Of a DNA stretch of 64,000 bases, positions 1 through 10,189 are shown piece after piece (the first letter of the stretch is position 1; each line of letters opens with the position of its first letter). A program made the position numbers and the translations under genes. The stretch comes from Zymoseptoria tritici IPO323 (taxonomy: Eukaryota; Ascomycota; Dothideomycetes; Mycosphaerellales; Mycosphaerellaceae): NCBI RefSeq assembly GCF_000219625.1, contig NC_018208.1, positions 372,001 through 436,000 on the forward strand. The letters are read 5' to 3'. The notes beneath the pieces were generated by a model. That model had not been told where the DNA came from. It ran no database searches and worked only from the letters and a program-made list of their open reading frames with translations.

Positions 1-1621
1 CTCTTTATGTATACAAAATCTTAAGTTGTAAAATCGAATGCTTGCTGCCCTAGACACAAATTCCGATTTTAGAGTCGAGACGAAACTGGAGCATAAGGGA
101 CGAAGGGGGCAGTAGAAGAGGAGAATATGTACTATCTATACACCAATTTATAGAGAACAATATGCTTCATGCGTGGCTCTAGGGGTGAATCCCAATTTGG
201 AGCTTGGGGCGGGAACGACAGACCGGAAGGTCGAGGATAAAGAGCGCAAAACACGACTATACAAAGCTCCAAGTGTTTGTACCAATCGCCCAGAGCTAGA
301 AGTGCGTCGGTGTTTCGGATAAGGGCAGACTTCACGAATGCGAGTTAGTAACTTCAAGTCGATAGAAGTGAAGTGCAAGTCTAGCCGGGGGCGCGGGGAG
401 GGGCAGAGCAATGCACGAGGAGGAAGTGAAGTAAAGATTGCATGCGGGGACATGACAGTAGATCTCGGGAGAAGTCGGATGCAACAAAACGGGTTGAGAC
501 AATGTGCAAGGTACTTTCAGGAAATAGATGAGTAGACCGTCGAGAAAAGCAAGGGCTGTACGACGTTTAGCAGATTTCGGAACAAGATTGCAGCGTTTGT
601 ATCTGGACGGGTGGGGAAGTGAAGTTCCAGTCAGGTCCGAGGGTAGGGCAGCGTGAACAGATGTACGACAAGGAAGTAAAGTAAAAGTTGTGTCCGGGGG
701 CGGGGCGATATATTTCAAAGGAGAGACGAATCAAGAAGGTGCGCGAAGAGGAAGTAAAGTGGAGATGCTGCTATCTCGAAAATAATTATATGAGGGTCAC
801 AAACAGGTAAAACAACAGGGAACGTAAAAGGCGTACGACGTTGAGCAGATTCGCTTACAAGCTTGCAGCGTTTGTAGATGGCGAAAACAAAGATGGCGAA
901 AACAACGAAGATGAAGTTCGAGGGGATGAAGCGGCGTAACCCGGAGCGACGGTAGAGTCGAGGGCGCGGGAGTGCGGGGTAGGGCTAGGCAGCGCCGACG
1001 GTGGGGTCAGCTAGCATAAGGAAGGGCGGGGTATCGGCAGCACGGCGGTGAGGTGGTGGGTAGTGCTGGAAGAAGTCAAGATTAGCGGGGAGGCGACGAG
1101 CATGTTGAGGCCGAGATCGGGTGGGGCCGGGGGGAGGGGTAATGCTTACGGCGGAGGTAGCGGAACGATGACAATGAAGACAGCGAGGTCGAGGCGGGGT
1201 CGAGGGAGGGGAGGGTGTTCCAAATGAAGGCGGTGTAGTGCTAGTCCGAAAGACGGTGTTCATCAAAGGCGGACGGCGAGGTTGAGCTGATTGGTGAGGT
1301 TGAGCTGAGCGGTAAGGTCCCATGAGCTAAGCGGTGAGAATGGGAGAGACGGGGGTGTAGACGACAGCGTGGAAGAGGACGGCAGAAGCGGACAAGAAAG
1401 CCAACCCAATCCGAGCATACATCCAAAGCAACTCACCACACGACAAGTGGCAGTCCATCCAAGAAGATTCAATCGAAGAAGAGTCCATTCATCCCGATGA
1501 CGACTCCTTCAAACAACAGCAGAAGATCAGGCAGTCCGGTGAAGCGCGCGCTGTCGGCGGGTCCCGGAAGCGAGGTAGGTAGGACACCACAACTTCCCAC
1601 CACCATCGCCCTCGAGACCAC
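1..1621. other. Gene-free flank with degenerate direct repeats
   Basis: I see no gene I can support here. Open frames are short, Arg/Pro/Ser-rich and lack splice-consistent partners. Purine-rich blocks recur: a GAGGAAGTGAAGTAAAG-like block near 418 recurs imperfectly near 670 and 748, and a TACGACGTTTAGCAGATT-like block near 559 recurs as TACGACGTTGAGCAGATT near 834. The spacing is about 250-280 bp, which suggests an old, diverged tandem duplication between roughly 330 and 900. Confidence 0.5.
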
Positions 1622-3548
1622 TCACTCCTCCATCGCATCGTCCCTCAACATCGCAACCGCCTCCAGTCCCTCTCGATACGACTTCACCCACTCGACATCC
1701 TGGGTCAAATCCCTCAGCCGCCTAGCCTTCCTCTCCGCCAGCAGAGCATCCACCACATCATCCAGACGACCTTCAGCATCACGGTATTCCTCCTCGACCT
1801 CTGCATGCCTAGCTTGCTTCTGCAACTTTCCATCTCTGGCCTCCTTTTCATCCTCCTCGAGCTTCGCGACGCGGGCGGACATTGTCGCAAATTCCAAATG
1901 CTTCTCCAGCTCAGCCATTACTTCTGCTGCTCGCAATTCAAAGTGAGGTCCCAGTTCACCTTGAACCACATGGTAGACACTCGCGCGGACTTTGGAAGCG
2001 GCCGTCACGCTCTTGCCAGCGACGGTGACGTTGAGCCCTCCCTGGCCCGCATAGGATCCACAGAGCCGGGACAGGACGTGCTCGGCCATGCTGGCAAGGA
2101 TCGAGAACGGGACCGGATAGAGGCTGAGGAACTGCATCCTGAATGAGTCGCCGACTTCCACTCGAGCAATGGAGTCGATGAGGTTCATAATGCGAACACT
2201 GCCGCTGTGAGTCTCGTGGTCTAGGCGACGCTGCGGCTGGTTGGTGGTCCACCCAATCTCACAGACTGTCCAGGGGAGTGGATCGTCCAAGCTGGCGAGA
2301 GGATTGTTTCCGAGCCAATCTCCCATGCGTTGTCTCTGGATTGCGAGCCATTTCTCCAGGCGTGTGATGTGATGTTTTTCACGAAGATATCTGCGCTGTG
2401 AATCCTGGGTTTGATCAGAGTAGTGAAACTCGTAGGCTGTCGGCTTGGACTGCTTGACATGCTCGTCGATGCTTCGAATCCATGCACCGAAACCCGCTGT
2501 CTGCGCGGGTCTTGTGGGAGGCGAGTCAGGGATCAGCCCCTCCATGTACGATTCGACGGAATCGAGGACCTTGTTCCACTGGTTGTAGGACATCAATTTA
2601 CCGTTGGACTTGGCCATGAAGTTGCCGTAGATGAGTGGGGGGCTCTGATCGTCTGATCGCCTCGAATGGCCTGGTTGTGTTCCGACTCCGAGCTTCTCCT
2701 GGCGTCTCAAGACGGTGTTATAGTGGCCTGCGTTGATCGTTAGCTTTCCCCGGCAGTAGTGGTAGTGATGCTGATAGTGAGGGCGACATATATGAAAGGG
2801 AGCGAGCGCAGGAAGACGACAGCGCCGGCATGGGAGCATCTCGCAGACAATCGTGATGGACAGGCAACGACAGCTTGATGAGAGCGACGGCCGGGTGAGG
2901 ATTTCCAGCGCAGAGCAGAACAGGTGAAGTTACTCACGAAAGACGTCGGCTTGAATGAGATGATCGATCAAATGATCGCCCATGGTGAACAAGACCGTCG
3001 CTGCGTGGACCTGGCCAAGCTCCAAAGTGGCGGACTTGTCAATCGGTGTCTTTCCCGCGGTGACCGGATCCTCCTCGTCGAGCTCGATCATCTTATACCT
3101 ACGATCATTAGTCCTGGTATTGAGATGCGGCCAAGAGAGGATGGCTCACAACAGCTTGATCCGACCTCCCAACTTCCAGGCCAACCACATACGACGGGCG
3201 TTCTCATTGTAGAATTCGAGACCCGAGCAAACGCGGTCCTCCTGAGTGGCATGGTCAGTGTCGAGGAGAGAGTGAGGGGGGGTGTGTGTGTGTGTGTGTG
3301 TGAGTGAGTGACAGAGAGAAGGGAGAGAGAAAGAGGCAGTAAGGGTGCGATTCGCTCACCTCGGCTTTTCGCTTCGCCGCGTACGTCGCTGTGATTGTAT
3401 TCTGGGTCTGGGCGGGAGCTGTGGAAGCCCTGCTCGCAGTCGACGACTCAGAAGCGGATAAGACGCTTGATCGAGGTGGGCTGGATCGGATGGCGAGCCG
3501 GGTCGGCGTGGCCTGGCTGTCCTGGCTGTCCTGGCTGTTCTGGCTCAT
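1622..3548 (-). CDS. Hypothetical protein with C-terminal coiled coil, 4 exons
   Basis: I do not recognise a family. Four exons join in frame: 3548-3360, 3241-3150, 3098-2938 and 2727-1622, all with GT..AG borders, giving about 515 residues. The start was chosen at the ATG opening MSQNSQDSQ, because it precedes a Ser/Thr-rich disordered tail followed by better conserved-looking sequence. Residues 64-150 are mixed helical sequence with acidic stretches. The last 110 residues are rich in Glu, Lys, Arg and Leu and look like a coiled coil. No signal peptide or membrane segment is visible. The first intron contains a (GT)n run. A structural or nuclear role is possible but not shown; the gene model is more certain than any function. 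Confidence 0.72.
3274..3302. repeat. (GT)n microsatellite in intron 1
   Basis: An uninterrupted TG dinucleotide run follows a short G run and lies inside the first intron of the minus-strand hypothetical gene. On the coding strand it is a CA run just upstream of the acceptor region, so length variation could affect splicing slightly; that is inference. Confidence 0.85.
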
Positions 3549-5392
3549 TTTGATGGAGGCGATGGAATGGGGAAGAGAGAGTGGCCAGCGGGGTGGAAGA
3601 AGGAGAAGAGGAAGCGAAAGGAAGGTAAGAGGAACCACTTGCGGTGAGCTATGCAACTACCCGTGAGACACGTCACTTTTCGACCCCATCTTCTTGTGTA
3701 ACCACCGAAGCAAGTCGCACGGTTGACAGTTAAGAACGTGGTAAAGGTGAAGGAGGCTTTCCTCGGATGCTGCCCTTCACGACTCCGGGCTGTGCTGCTT
3801 CTTGGTCCATACTGGTACTTGATTGGACATGCTCGCCACCATCAGCCTGCGCCGCCACTTGGTCCGTGCAGTCAGCCGATCCGTCGTGGCAGCTTCCCCA
3901 TGCGACTATCAGCCTGTCCTGCTACCTTACCTCTGCAGGTATTGAGGCTGCCATGCCAATAGGCTTACAGACCTATAGGTCTATAAGCCTGGACTGCTGC
4001 ATTTACCTCGCTCGGTCGACCATCGAAGCTGCACCGCAACTGGCATGTGCCTATGACTTACCTGTCCATGCCTCTGTCGACTGAGATGTACAGCTACGTG
4101 TGCACGCCAAACGTGTTCGACGAGGTGCTCGAGAAACCTGCCCGGGGACCGCGTGCTGCGTCAAGCTGTCGTTGGCGCGGAGATGGACACTGCGCATGAT
4201 GGCACCGAACAGGAGATGCTCGGAGGAGTATGTGGTTCGGAGCGCAAGCCTTGTTCGGAGGGCTCATGCATTCCCAGCCATCTGCAATGGACTCGCAGCG
4301 GCGGTAATATTCGATGTTGATGGGTTGCGCATCGGGTGCGAGGTCAGCTGGCGACTACCGGAACAGAGTTTTCAGCTGATGGTCGGTGGTTAGACGAGCT
4401 GATGTTGCGGTCTCCCAAAGCGCAAAATGTGAGGCCTATCATCTGGTGGACACCAGCTTGGGCGGGACCTTCGTGGTGACTTGGTGGTTCAAAATGATCC
4501 GTTCTTCAGCTCGTATGAGGACGTCATCGTGATCGAGAGGCTTCGGCTTATCAAATAGCATCCCGCGCGGTAGGGTAGCGGTGTTGTGAGAAGGCATCGG
4601 ACTGCCAGCAAGCATAGGCGCCGGCTAGGTCTTTTGGTCCAGACCGAGGCTTTGACATCGCATGACGGACATCCCCATAAACTGGTCTGTCCGCCGTGAT
4701 GGTCTCGGCCGACATGAGCATCCTGCACAATCTGCAGGCGTCCATTCTTGAATCCGAGCTTCGACATGTTCTTCCTCGAGTCTTCTACCTGCTCCCAATA
4801 CACGCTCTTTTAGATGATGCGATGCTCGTCGTTGACAGGCTTCTGTCGGTTGCGACGGCGATAGAGAAACGGATGGATCGCGTTCGTCGAGAAAGTGAAG
4901 TGCCGTTGCTGCGTCAGGGTCCGAAAATCCGAACAGGTCGACAACACCTCCTTGGGCGGCGAGGTATGAGGGTCCGGCGAGGACTATCTGGGCCGCTCAA
5001 AAAGAATTGTCCGAGACGATGCTTTAGCGGCGAGGCGATGGCCTTTCGAAGGTTGCGGCGACGGCGGATGGGCGTGCCATAAGTCTCTGGGAGGGAAAGA
5101 TCCTTCGGCCGGGTCAATGTCGACACGGCGGCAAGTGCTGGATTAGTGGCAGAGGCGCAGATGCCAGATCGGCACAGGGGTAGTGGGTGAGTGGGCGTGT
5201 GGTGCGAGCTGGCGGACAGCAGACGACGCGGGCGGTCGAGATTTGGAAATGCCTCCACAGCGGACTTCAGCTTTAATAAGACAAACGCAGTTTGAAAAGT
5301 TTTCTCGGCGGGCGTTTGGCTGAGTAAGTCGACGAACTTATTTCGCGGAATCGAGGCGCGCAGTTTCTTCCTCCACCACGATCTCTCACATC
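3549..5392. other. Gene-free stretch of 1.8 kb
   Basis: No credible coding signal was found on either strand. Two weakly similar blocks about 80 bp apart (near 3908 and 3986, both with AGCCTG...CTGCT...TTACCTC) suggest a degenerate local duplication. The stretch probably holds the upstream regions of the two genes that flank it, which are divergently transcribed. Confidence 0.4.
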
Positions 5393-6039
5393 ATGGCAGA
5401 TGCGGTCGAGGAGATGGAGAGGCTTTCAGAGCTTTGTCAAGCCGCCGAACAGCGAAATACCGAGCCAACGAGGCAGGAACTTGAAGAAAGGTATGTCGAT
5501 ATCCTTTCAGCGCACAGTCTTATCTGACAGTCACCAGGATCACAACCCTCGAAGCCGAGATCCAACAGCAAGCGCAGACACATTCCCGCGCCAACAAAGC
5601 AACGGCGAGCAGACACGCCAGCAACATTGTCATCCTCCACCGAGCCATCGCACGCGCAGAACTCGCCCACGCCCGGACCGAATCGCAGCTCGATATTGAG
5701 CGGGCAGCACTAAGGGGGACAATGTGGGCTGTTGCGCTGCTCTGGGAAAAGCTCGGCCTCCCATCACAACGTGCGCTTGCACAACAATTCTGGCAGAACG
5801 TGCCGAAGACACGCTTGCCGGCGCCGCGCCGACCGACCACAGTCCGACGTTGGCGATCGAAGCTCGAATATCGTTGGTGGATATTGGAACACGCGATGGG
5901 AATGTGTTGGAAGACCAGACACCTATACCGGGAGGCAGGACCCGTCGCTGATCAGCAGGGATGCCCACTTTGTCGTTATCGACCTCCACGAAAAGTCAAG
6001 GTCGAATGGTCGGCTCGAGGGCTCGGCATGTGCGTTTGA
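5393..6039 (+). CDS. Small coiled-coil protein, 2 exons, 3' structure uncertain
   Basis: Exon 1 (5393-5490) starts at an ATG and ends at a GTATGT donor. A 47-bp intron (5491-5537) ends in CACCAG, and the frame continues from 5538. The joined product begins MADAVEEMERLSELCQ and goes on as an alternating Glu/Gln/Arg/Ala helix of about 100 residues, a likely coiled coil. After about residue 110 the frame stays open to a stop at 6039 through a Trp/Arg-rich tail of different character, so another intron or a different end is possible; two other frames are also open there. The gene converges on the methyltransferase gene that ends at 6218. Family unknown. Confidence 0.5.
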
Positions 6040-6217
6040 CCTGCAAGGTGTAAGAGATGCACTCTTTGTGTCGGGCCGTCATGTCTCAATCCAGAGCCAT
6101 CGCTTGCGTGCATCGTGCGCGAGACAGCAGCACGCCGCTCGGCAGCAGTCCGATAGTAACAATGTTGCGGTCCTCACCACAGCATTCTTGAGTCAACAAT
6201 TCGCTCGAAAACCATCC

Positions 6218-7003
6218 TCACCCCGCAGGCGCATCTGTCAAAGGCACGTATCGCACGCCTATCTCCCTCTTCTTCGTCACCGTGCCGTCAGCAGACTTGT
6301 CAATGACATAGATATGCTGCGAGCCATTCTCTTCAACGGGAATGAACAGCCTGTATTGCCAGTCAGCCACACATCCACCAAGCAGTAAAGCGATACCTCC
6401 TCACCTCCCCGGCGCCTTCAGCTGCTCCACCAAGTGATCAGGCAATCCGTTCGCCGCCGCACCAACATGTATCGCATCCCACGGCGCACCGCTCCTCCAT
6501 CCCAATCTCCCATCCGCTTTCACAAATTCCACAATCTTCCCTTCCAGCAATGCCTTTCCCTCCTGGCTCTTCTTCATATTGCTCTCTCCCATATCCCTCA
6601 ATGCAGTAATATGCTCCACGCCCACCACCTTCCCGCCCGGCTGCACTAATGCTGCGAGTACGTGTGTGAGGTAGCCGCTACCGCTTCCAACGTCGAGGAC
6701 TGACGCTCCAGGGCGGAGGTAAAGGAGGAGTGACTCGGCAGCTGCGGCGTGCATGTGTGGAGCGGAGATCGTCGCGCGGTGACCGATGGACTGCGGTGAG
6801 TCTTGATAGGGTGCTTCGGGAGCGTAGTGGGCTCGGTCGACCTAGAGCGGCGGTGGAATGTCAGAGTGTCGATAGAGTGATGCCGCTTGTCGCTGTCGTA
6901 CGCTCTTCATGGCTTCGCTGACGCGAGGACTGTTAATGAGGCCCGCCTCGAGCATGTTGTTAATTAGTGCCTCATTCGTGACTCCGGAGCACCGCCATGC
7001 CAT
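6218..7003 (-). CDS. Protein-L-isoaspartate O-methyltransferase
   Basis: This enzyme methylates L-isoaspartyl residues with S-adenosylmethionine and so starts repair of damaged proteins in the cytosol. Three exons join in frame (about 7003-6902, 6841-6405, 6351-6218), giving about 223 residues, the usual length. Visible family features are the start [17 protein letters not shown], the substrate-side stretch [16 protein letters not shown], the motif I loop [14 protein letters not shown] followed by VVGVEH, and the C-terminal YVPLTD close to the end. Exon 3 matches the family's terminal strands. The model is complete and nothing essential is missing. It converges with the coiled-coil gene and diverges from a small open frame at 7395. 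Confidence 0.93.
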
Positions 7004-7394
7004 GTTTGCGGCACCACGTCCGGTCGCAAGTCGCGAGGTTTGAGAACCTATCTTGGTCCAGCAGTCAGGGCTGTTGGAAAGGCGAGATGCGAGCAAGAGG
7101 ACTGTAGCAATTTTGGGCGCCGGTCCTGGGAGTGGATTTGACAGATTACGGAGGCAGAAGCTGAGATGAATGGTTGTATTGGAGAGCTATCAGTATCGCA
7201 GGGTGACGTGAAGTGAGGTCGTCAGAGGTGATGTCGAAAGTGGAGAGCTCCAGACTCCAGAAGGAAGACGTCGCCGGACCGCTGAAAACAAGATCCGGGC
7301 GGACCAATTTTACCGCACCGCATCTCTGTTTCCACGTCTTCTCTACTCGATCGGCCGTCGGCCACGGCATCAATACCCTCCAATCGCGCGCATC

Positions 7395-7565
7395 ATGCTG
7401 CGCCTCGCCAACAGAAACGAGTCGCAGCCACAGCCACACAATTACCGCGCATTGTCCGGAGAAGAATCAATCGAGTTCCATAAAGCAAACATCGAAGGTG
7501 TCGCACGCTCAAATTCGGTCAAAAAGGCCGTCCCGACTCTTCAGGAGGAGCCATCTGGAGATTGA
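7395..7565 (+). CDS. Possible small protein, 56 aa
   Basis: An ATG-initiated frame opens MLRLANRNESQPQPHNYRAL and continues through a hydrophilic, Glu/Lys/Ser-containing sequence to a TGA. Its residue composition is more protein-like than that of the longer overlapping frames. It is divergent from the methyltransferase gene, about 390 bp apart. A GGTGTC donor-like site inside it means it could also be the first exon of a spliced gene. No family or targeting signal is recognised. Confidence 0.3.
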   Translation: MLRLANRNESQPQPHNYRALSGEESIEFHKANIEGVARSNSVKKAVPTLQEEPSGD

Positions 7566-8024
7566 CACGTACCTGCCGTCAGCTTCCCGGATAAAGGTCA
7601 GCATCACCCGGATTAGTCGCTCTCCCGTCTACAGACTGGCCTGGCAAGTCTCGTCTCGAACAAAGGACTCAGCGCGGCGGTACAAGGACTCTGGATTGAG
7701 ATCAGGTGACGCTTAAACAACGGAGGACTTCCTGCAACGCACTACAACGCCTTTCGATAACGAGAGTATGTGTCACGGTGTATTAAAAAATTGAGACAAC
7801 TCCTCGCGGTGCCACCCACGATCATTCCCGAATCCAAAAGCATCGAGCAAAGTTCGCCCACCTCTGTGTCGACCCCCGACCACAGCTTCCTCCTGGACGT
7901 GCGCGATTAACATCGAGGCCAAGATGATGTTTTCCTGGCCAGCCTCGATCTAGCGACGGCCGTCTCGGACGGTGCCAGTGTCGTCGGGACTGCACCACGG
8001 GTTGTATATGGAGAGACGCTCTCT

Positions 8025-8489
8025 CTAGAATTGGCCGGATGGATCATTGTCGTCAGCAACTCTCTTGACTTTGAGTTTGTCTGGCCCCTCGCAGCCTGGG
8101 TCCTCAGGGTCGCATCCGTGAGGGCCGCCGGCTCTCTTCATCTTGATTTCGGTCAGTCCATCGGAGGCGGATGGATCATTGTCGTGAGCCTCTCTCTTGG
8201 CCTTGAGTTTATCTGGTCCCAGGCAACCTGCTGGGTCGAGGTCGCAATCGTGCTGTCTCTTGACTTTCAGTTTGTCTGGCCCCTCGCAACCTGCTGGGTC
8301 GAGGTCGCAATCGTGCTGTCTCTTGACCTTGCTTTCGACAAGGTCGTGGGAGCCGGCTAGAGGATCGACGATGGTCCGACGGTGAACCAAGTTGCCAACC
8401 GCCACGGTATCATCTGCGACGACTGGCGCTGCCGCAGTGTTGGTGATGGCCATCGCGGCGAGGAGGGCCGTGGTCGTGAAGAATTTCAT
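8025..8489 (-). CDS. Secreted Kex2-processed repeat peptide precursor
   Basis: The 154-residue product starts with a clear signal peptide (MKFFTTTALLAAMAITNTAAA) and a short pro-region. It is then divided by Lys-x-Lys-Arg sites (KVKR, KVKR, KAKR, KMKR, KVKR), the cleavage signal of the Golgi protease Kex2. The released units are related: QHDCDLDPAGCEGPDKL, a copy differing by one residue (Glu to Leu), EAHDNDPSASDGLTEI, AGGPHGCDPEDPGCEGPDKL and the C-terminal VADDNDPSGQF. Three units hold a Cys-x6-Cys pair that could form a disulfide loop; two have no Cys. Two begin with x-Ala dipeptides of the kind trimmed by Ste13-like peptidases. The layout matches fungal KEP proteins, which include alpha-pheromone precursors and ustiloxin/dikaritin RiPP precursors. 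The cores resemble neither group closely, and no UstYa-type oxidase lies in the window. The gene is intronless. Confidence 0.88.
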   Translation of the reverse strand: MKFFTTTALLAAMAITNTAAAPVVADDTVAVGNLVHRRTIVDPLAGSHDLVESKVKRQHDCDLDPAGCEGPDKLKVKRQHDCDLDPAGCLGPDKLKAKREAHDNDPSASDGLTEIKMKRAGGPHGCDPEDPGCEGPDKLKVKRVADDNDPSGQF

Positions 8490-9902
8490 GTTGAGCTTGA
8501 AGTCGTTCGAGTGAAGGGCCGGCTCGGTGAAGCTTGATAATGCGAGCTTTGGTGGGACTCGGAATGGACCTTTTTGCGATGATGGAGGTGATTATGAGGG
8601 CATCCAGGTCGCCTTTTATGTCAGCTGTCGACCTGCTCTGAGGGAAACTTGCGAGCGGTGTCATCGTCTTCGATTCCGACAAATTCCGCAACCTGGACCA
8701 TTTCGATGCAACATGGCGAGGCGGTCTGCAATGCCACTATGCTCGTCGACGATAGCTCTGCATACACCCTGTTTGAGCAAGTAAAGCCTTGCACATACAA
8801 TCTCTGAGCCAATGCCGCCGTTTCCTCGAACGCACAGTGGCAGCTCAGCAGTTTCCGGAGCGCATCTCTTAGACCGACCTTTACCTCGACTAGCCAGATT
8901 CGGACAAAAACAAGCGAGCCGAAGTCGCGAAGCGAAGTACTCGAGCAAGGGAAGGAACGAGGAAAGTGAGCGCTAAGAAGCTCGAGCTAGCGAAGACAGC
9001 GACGGACGTACGATGCCCAAGCACGTGAGCTATAGGCTCGTTGGAAAGATCGGGACAATAGTGTCTACCGCCATAGGCTCCAGTGCAAAGGAGAAGGTAT
9101 GGAAGTCACGACTCGGATCTCAGGGAGGAAGCTGAGTTGCGAGGACGATGTTAGGTTCTCATGATGAACGGTCCTCTCGATTAGGTCAGGCATTAGATCA
9201 GATTAGATCATGCAGACGCTAAGAACTTCCTCGAGACCTCGAGACCTCACCTCCTCCCTGCAGACGTTACTACAGACTCCGTTCCAAAGGCAAGGGATAG
9301 TAGTGCCTGGCCCATGAAGCATTCGAGCCAGAGTGATCACGAGAAACCGTCAACACCTCCGATCACCGGTGTAAGCACTACTCTAGGTATGCATTCCACA
9401 GTCTGTAGTAGGTCTCGGAAAGAGCGGCGGCCTCGTAGAAGTACTGTAGCCACGACATCGGCAGTGTGGTACGGAAAAAGCGAAGCCGCCTTCGTGGAGC
9501 GGGAACAGGTTCATGCTGTGTCACCAGAGCAGGGAAACCCTTCGACAGCGTCTTGGCGACGGCGGAGATTGGTACACGTCACATCCAAAAGGAGGACTGA
9601 CGGCAGGGTCCCCCGCAAGGATGGCCCGAGTACATGGATAGGGCTGGTAAATCTCCGACCGTGCTCCTCATCATGAGGCGATCTCCATGCAACGTCAATC
9701 GCCCCGATTGTGACCATCCACATCGGACGAGTCGGGCAACAGATGACGTAGATTGCCATGTGTAAGACGATCACAATCGTGAACGATACTGATAAGTCCA
9801 CGAAACGCAACGGGTCACGCAACAACGAAAGCGGCATCGTCGTCACTGCCTACCATGTGCCTACTGTCAACTCCGGTTTGTGGGATGACGACCACTTTGA
9901 TG
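8490..9902. other. Gene-free stretch upstream of the retrotransposon
   Basis: About 1.4 kb between the peptide-precursor start and the retrotransposon target site. Several frames of 60-120 codons are open but look like random sequence, without splice-consistent neighbours or motifs. Codon and dinucleotide make-up is normal for the locus, not RIP-like, so the mutated tract does not reach into it. Confidence 0.45.
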
Positions 9903-9907
9903 AACTG

Positions 9908-10145
9908 TGTCGATCTGTTAGCGTTGATTCATGAAACAGGGTAAGACCAGGGATATTAACTCCAACAGCCTGATTACGTAGTTAGTGTCCTATATGATAT
10001 TATAGGATATTGGCGATAAGACCCTAACCCCTTTTGGGTATTTGGAATCACGGCGTCTATATAGTCTTTAGGTCGATAACCTTAAGAAATATATAGTTTT
10101 TCTTAATCTTGAAGTTTACCCCTGCATTGCACTACTTAATTAACA
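9908..10145 (+). repeat. 5' LTR
   Basis: This 238-bp LTR is nearly identical to 18824-19061. Differences between the copies are all C/T or G/A transitions. In this copy the outer half keeps the unmutated state, while the inner part (from about 10030) has the T or A state, for example TTAATTAACA at the inner end where the 3' copy has TCAATTGACA. Confidence 0.95.
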
Positions 10146-10189
10146 GTTATAAGCCCGGTTTCGACTTGAACAACAAGATTAAAGACAAC

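Noticed and set aside
5732..6388. Plus-strand frame of 218 codons
   Set aside because: It overlaps the C-terminal exon of the isoaspartyl methyltransferase on the other strand, and its Arg/Ser/His-rich content is typical of an antisense shadow. A short piece near 5950-6050 looked protein-like but could not be joined by good splice sites.
7213..7716. Plus-strand frame of 167 codons
   Set aside because: Composition is Ser/Arg/Thr-rich and random-looking. A shorter frame inside it (7395-7565) looks more like protein and is listed with low confidence.
8025..8489. Calling the repeat precursor an alpha-pheromone or a dikaritin RiPP precursor
   Set aside because: The Kex2-site layout is shared, but the cores lack the Trp-rich pheromone signature and the Tyr-containing RiPP core, and no UstYa or pheromone-locus gene is nearby.
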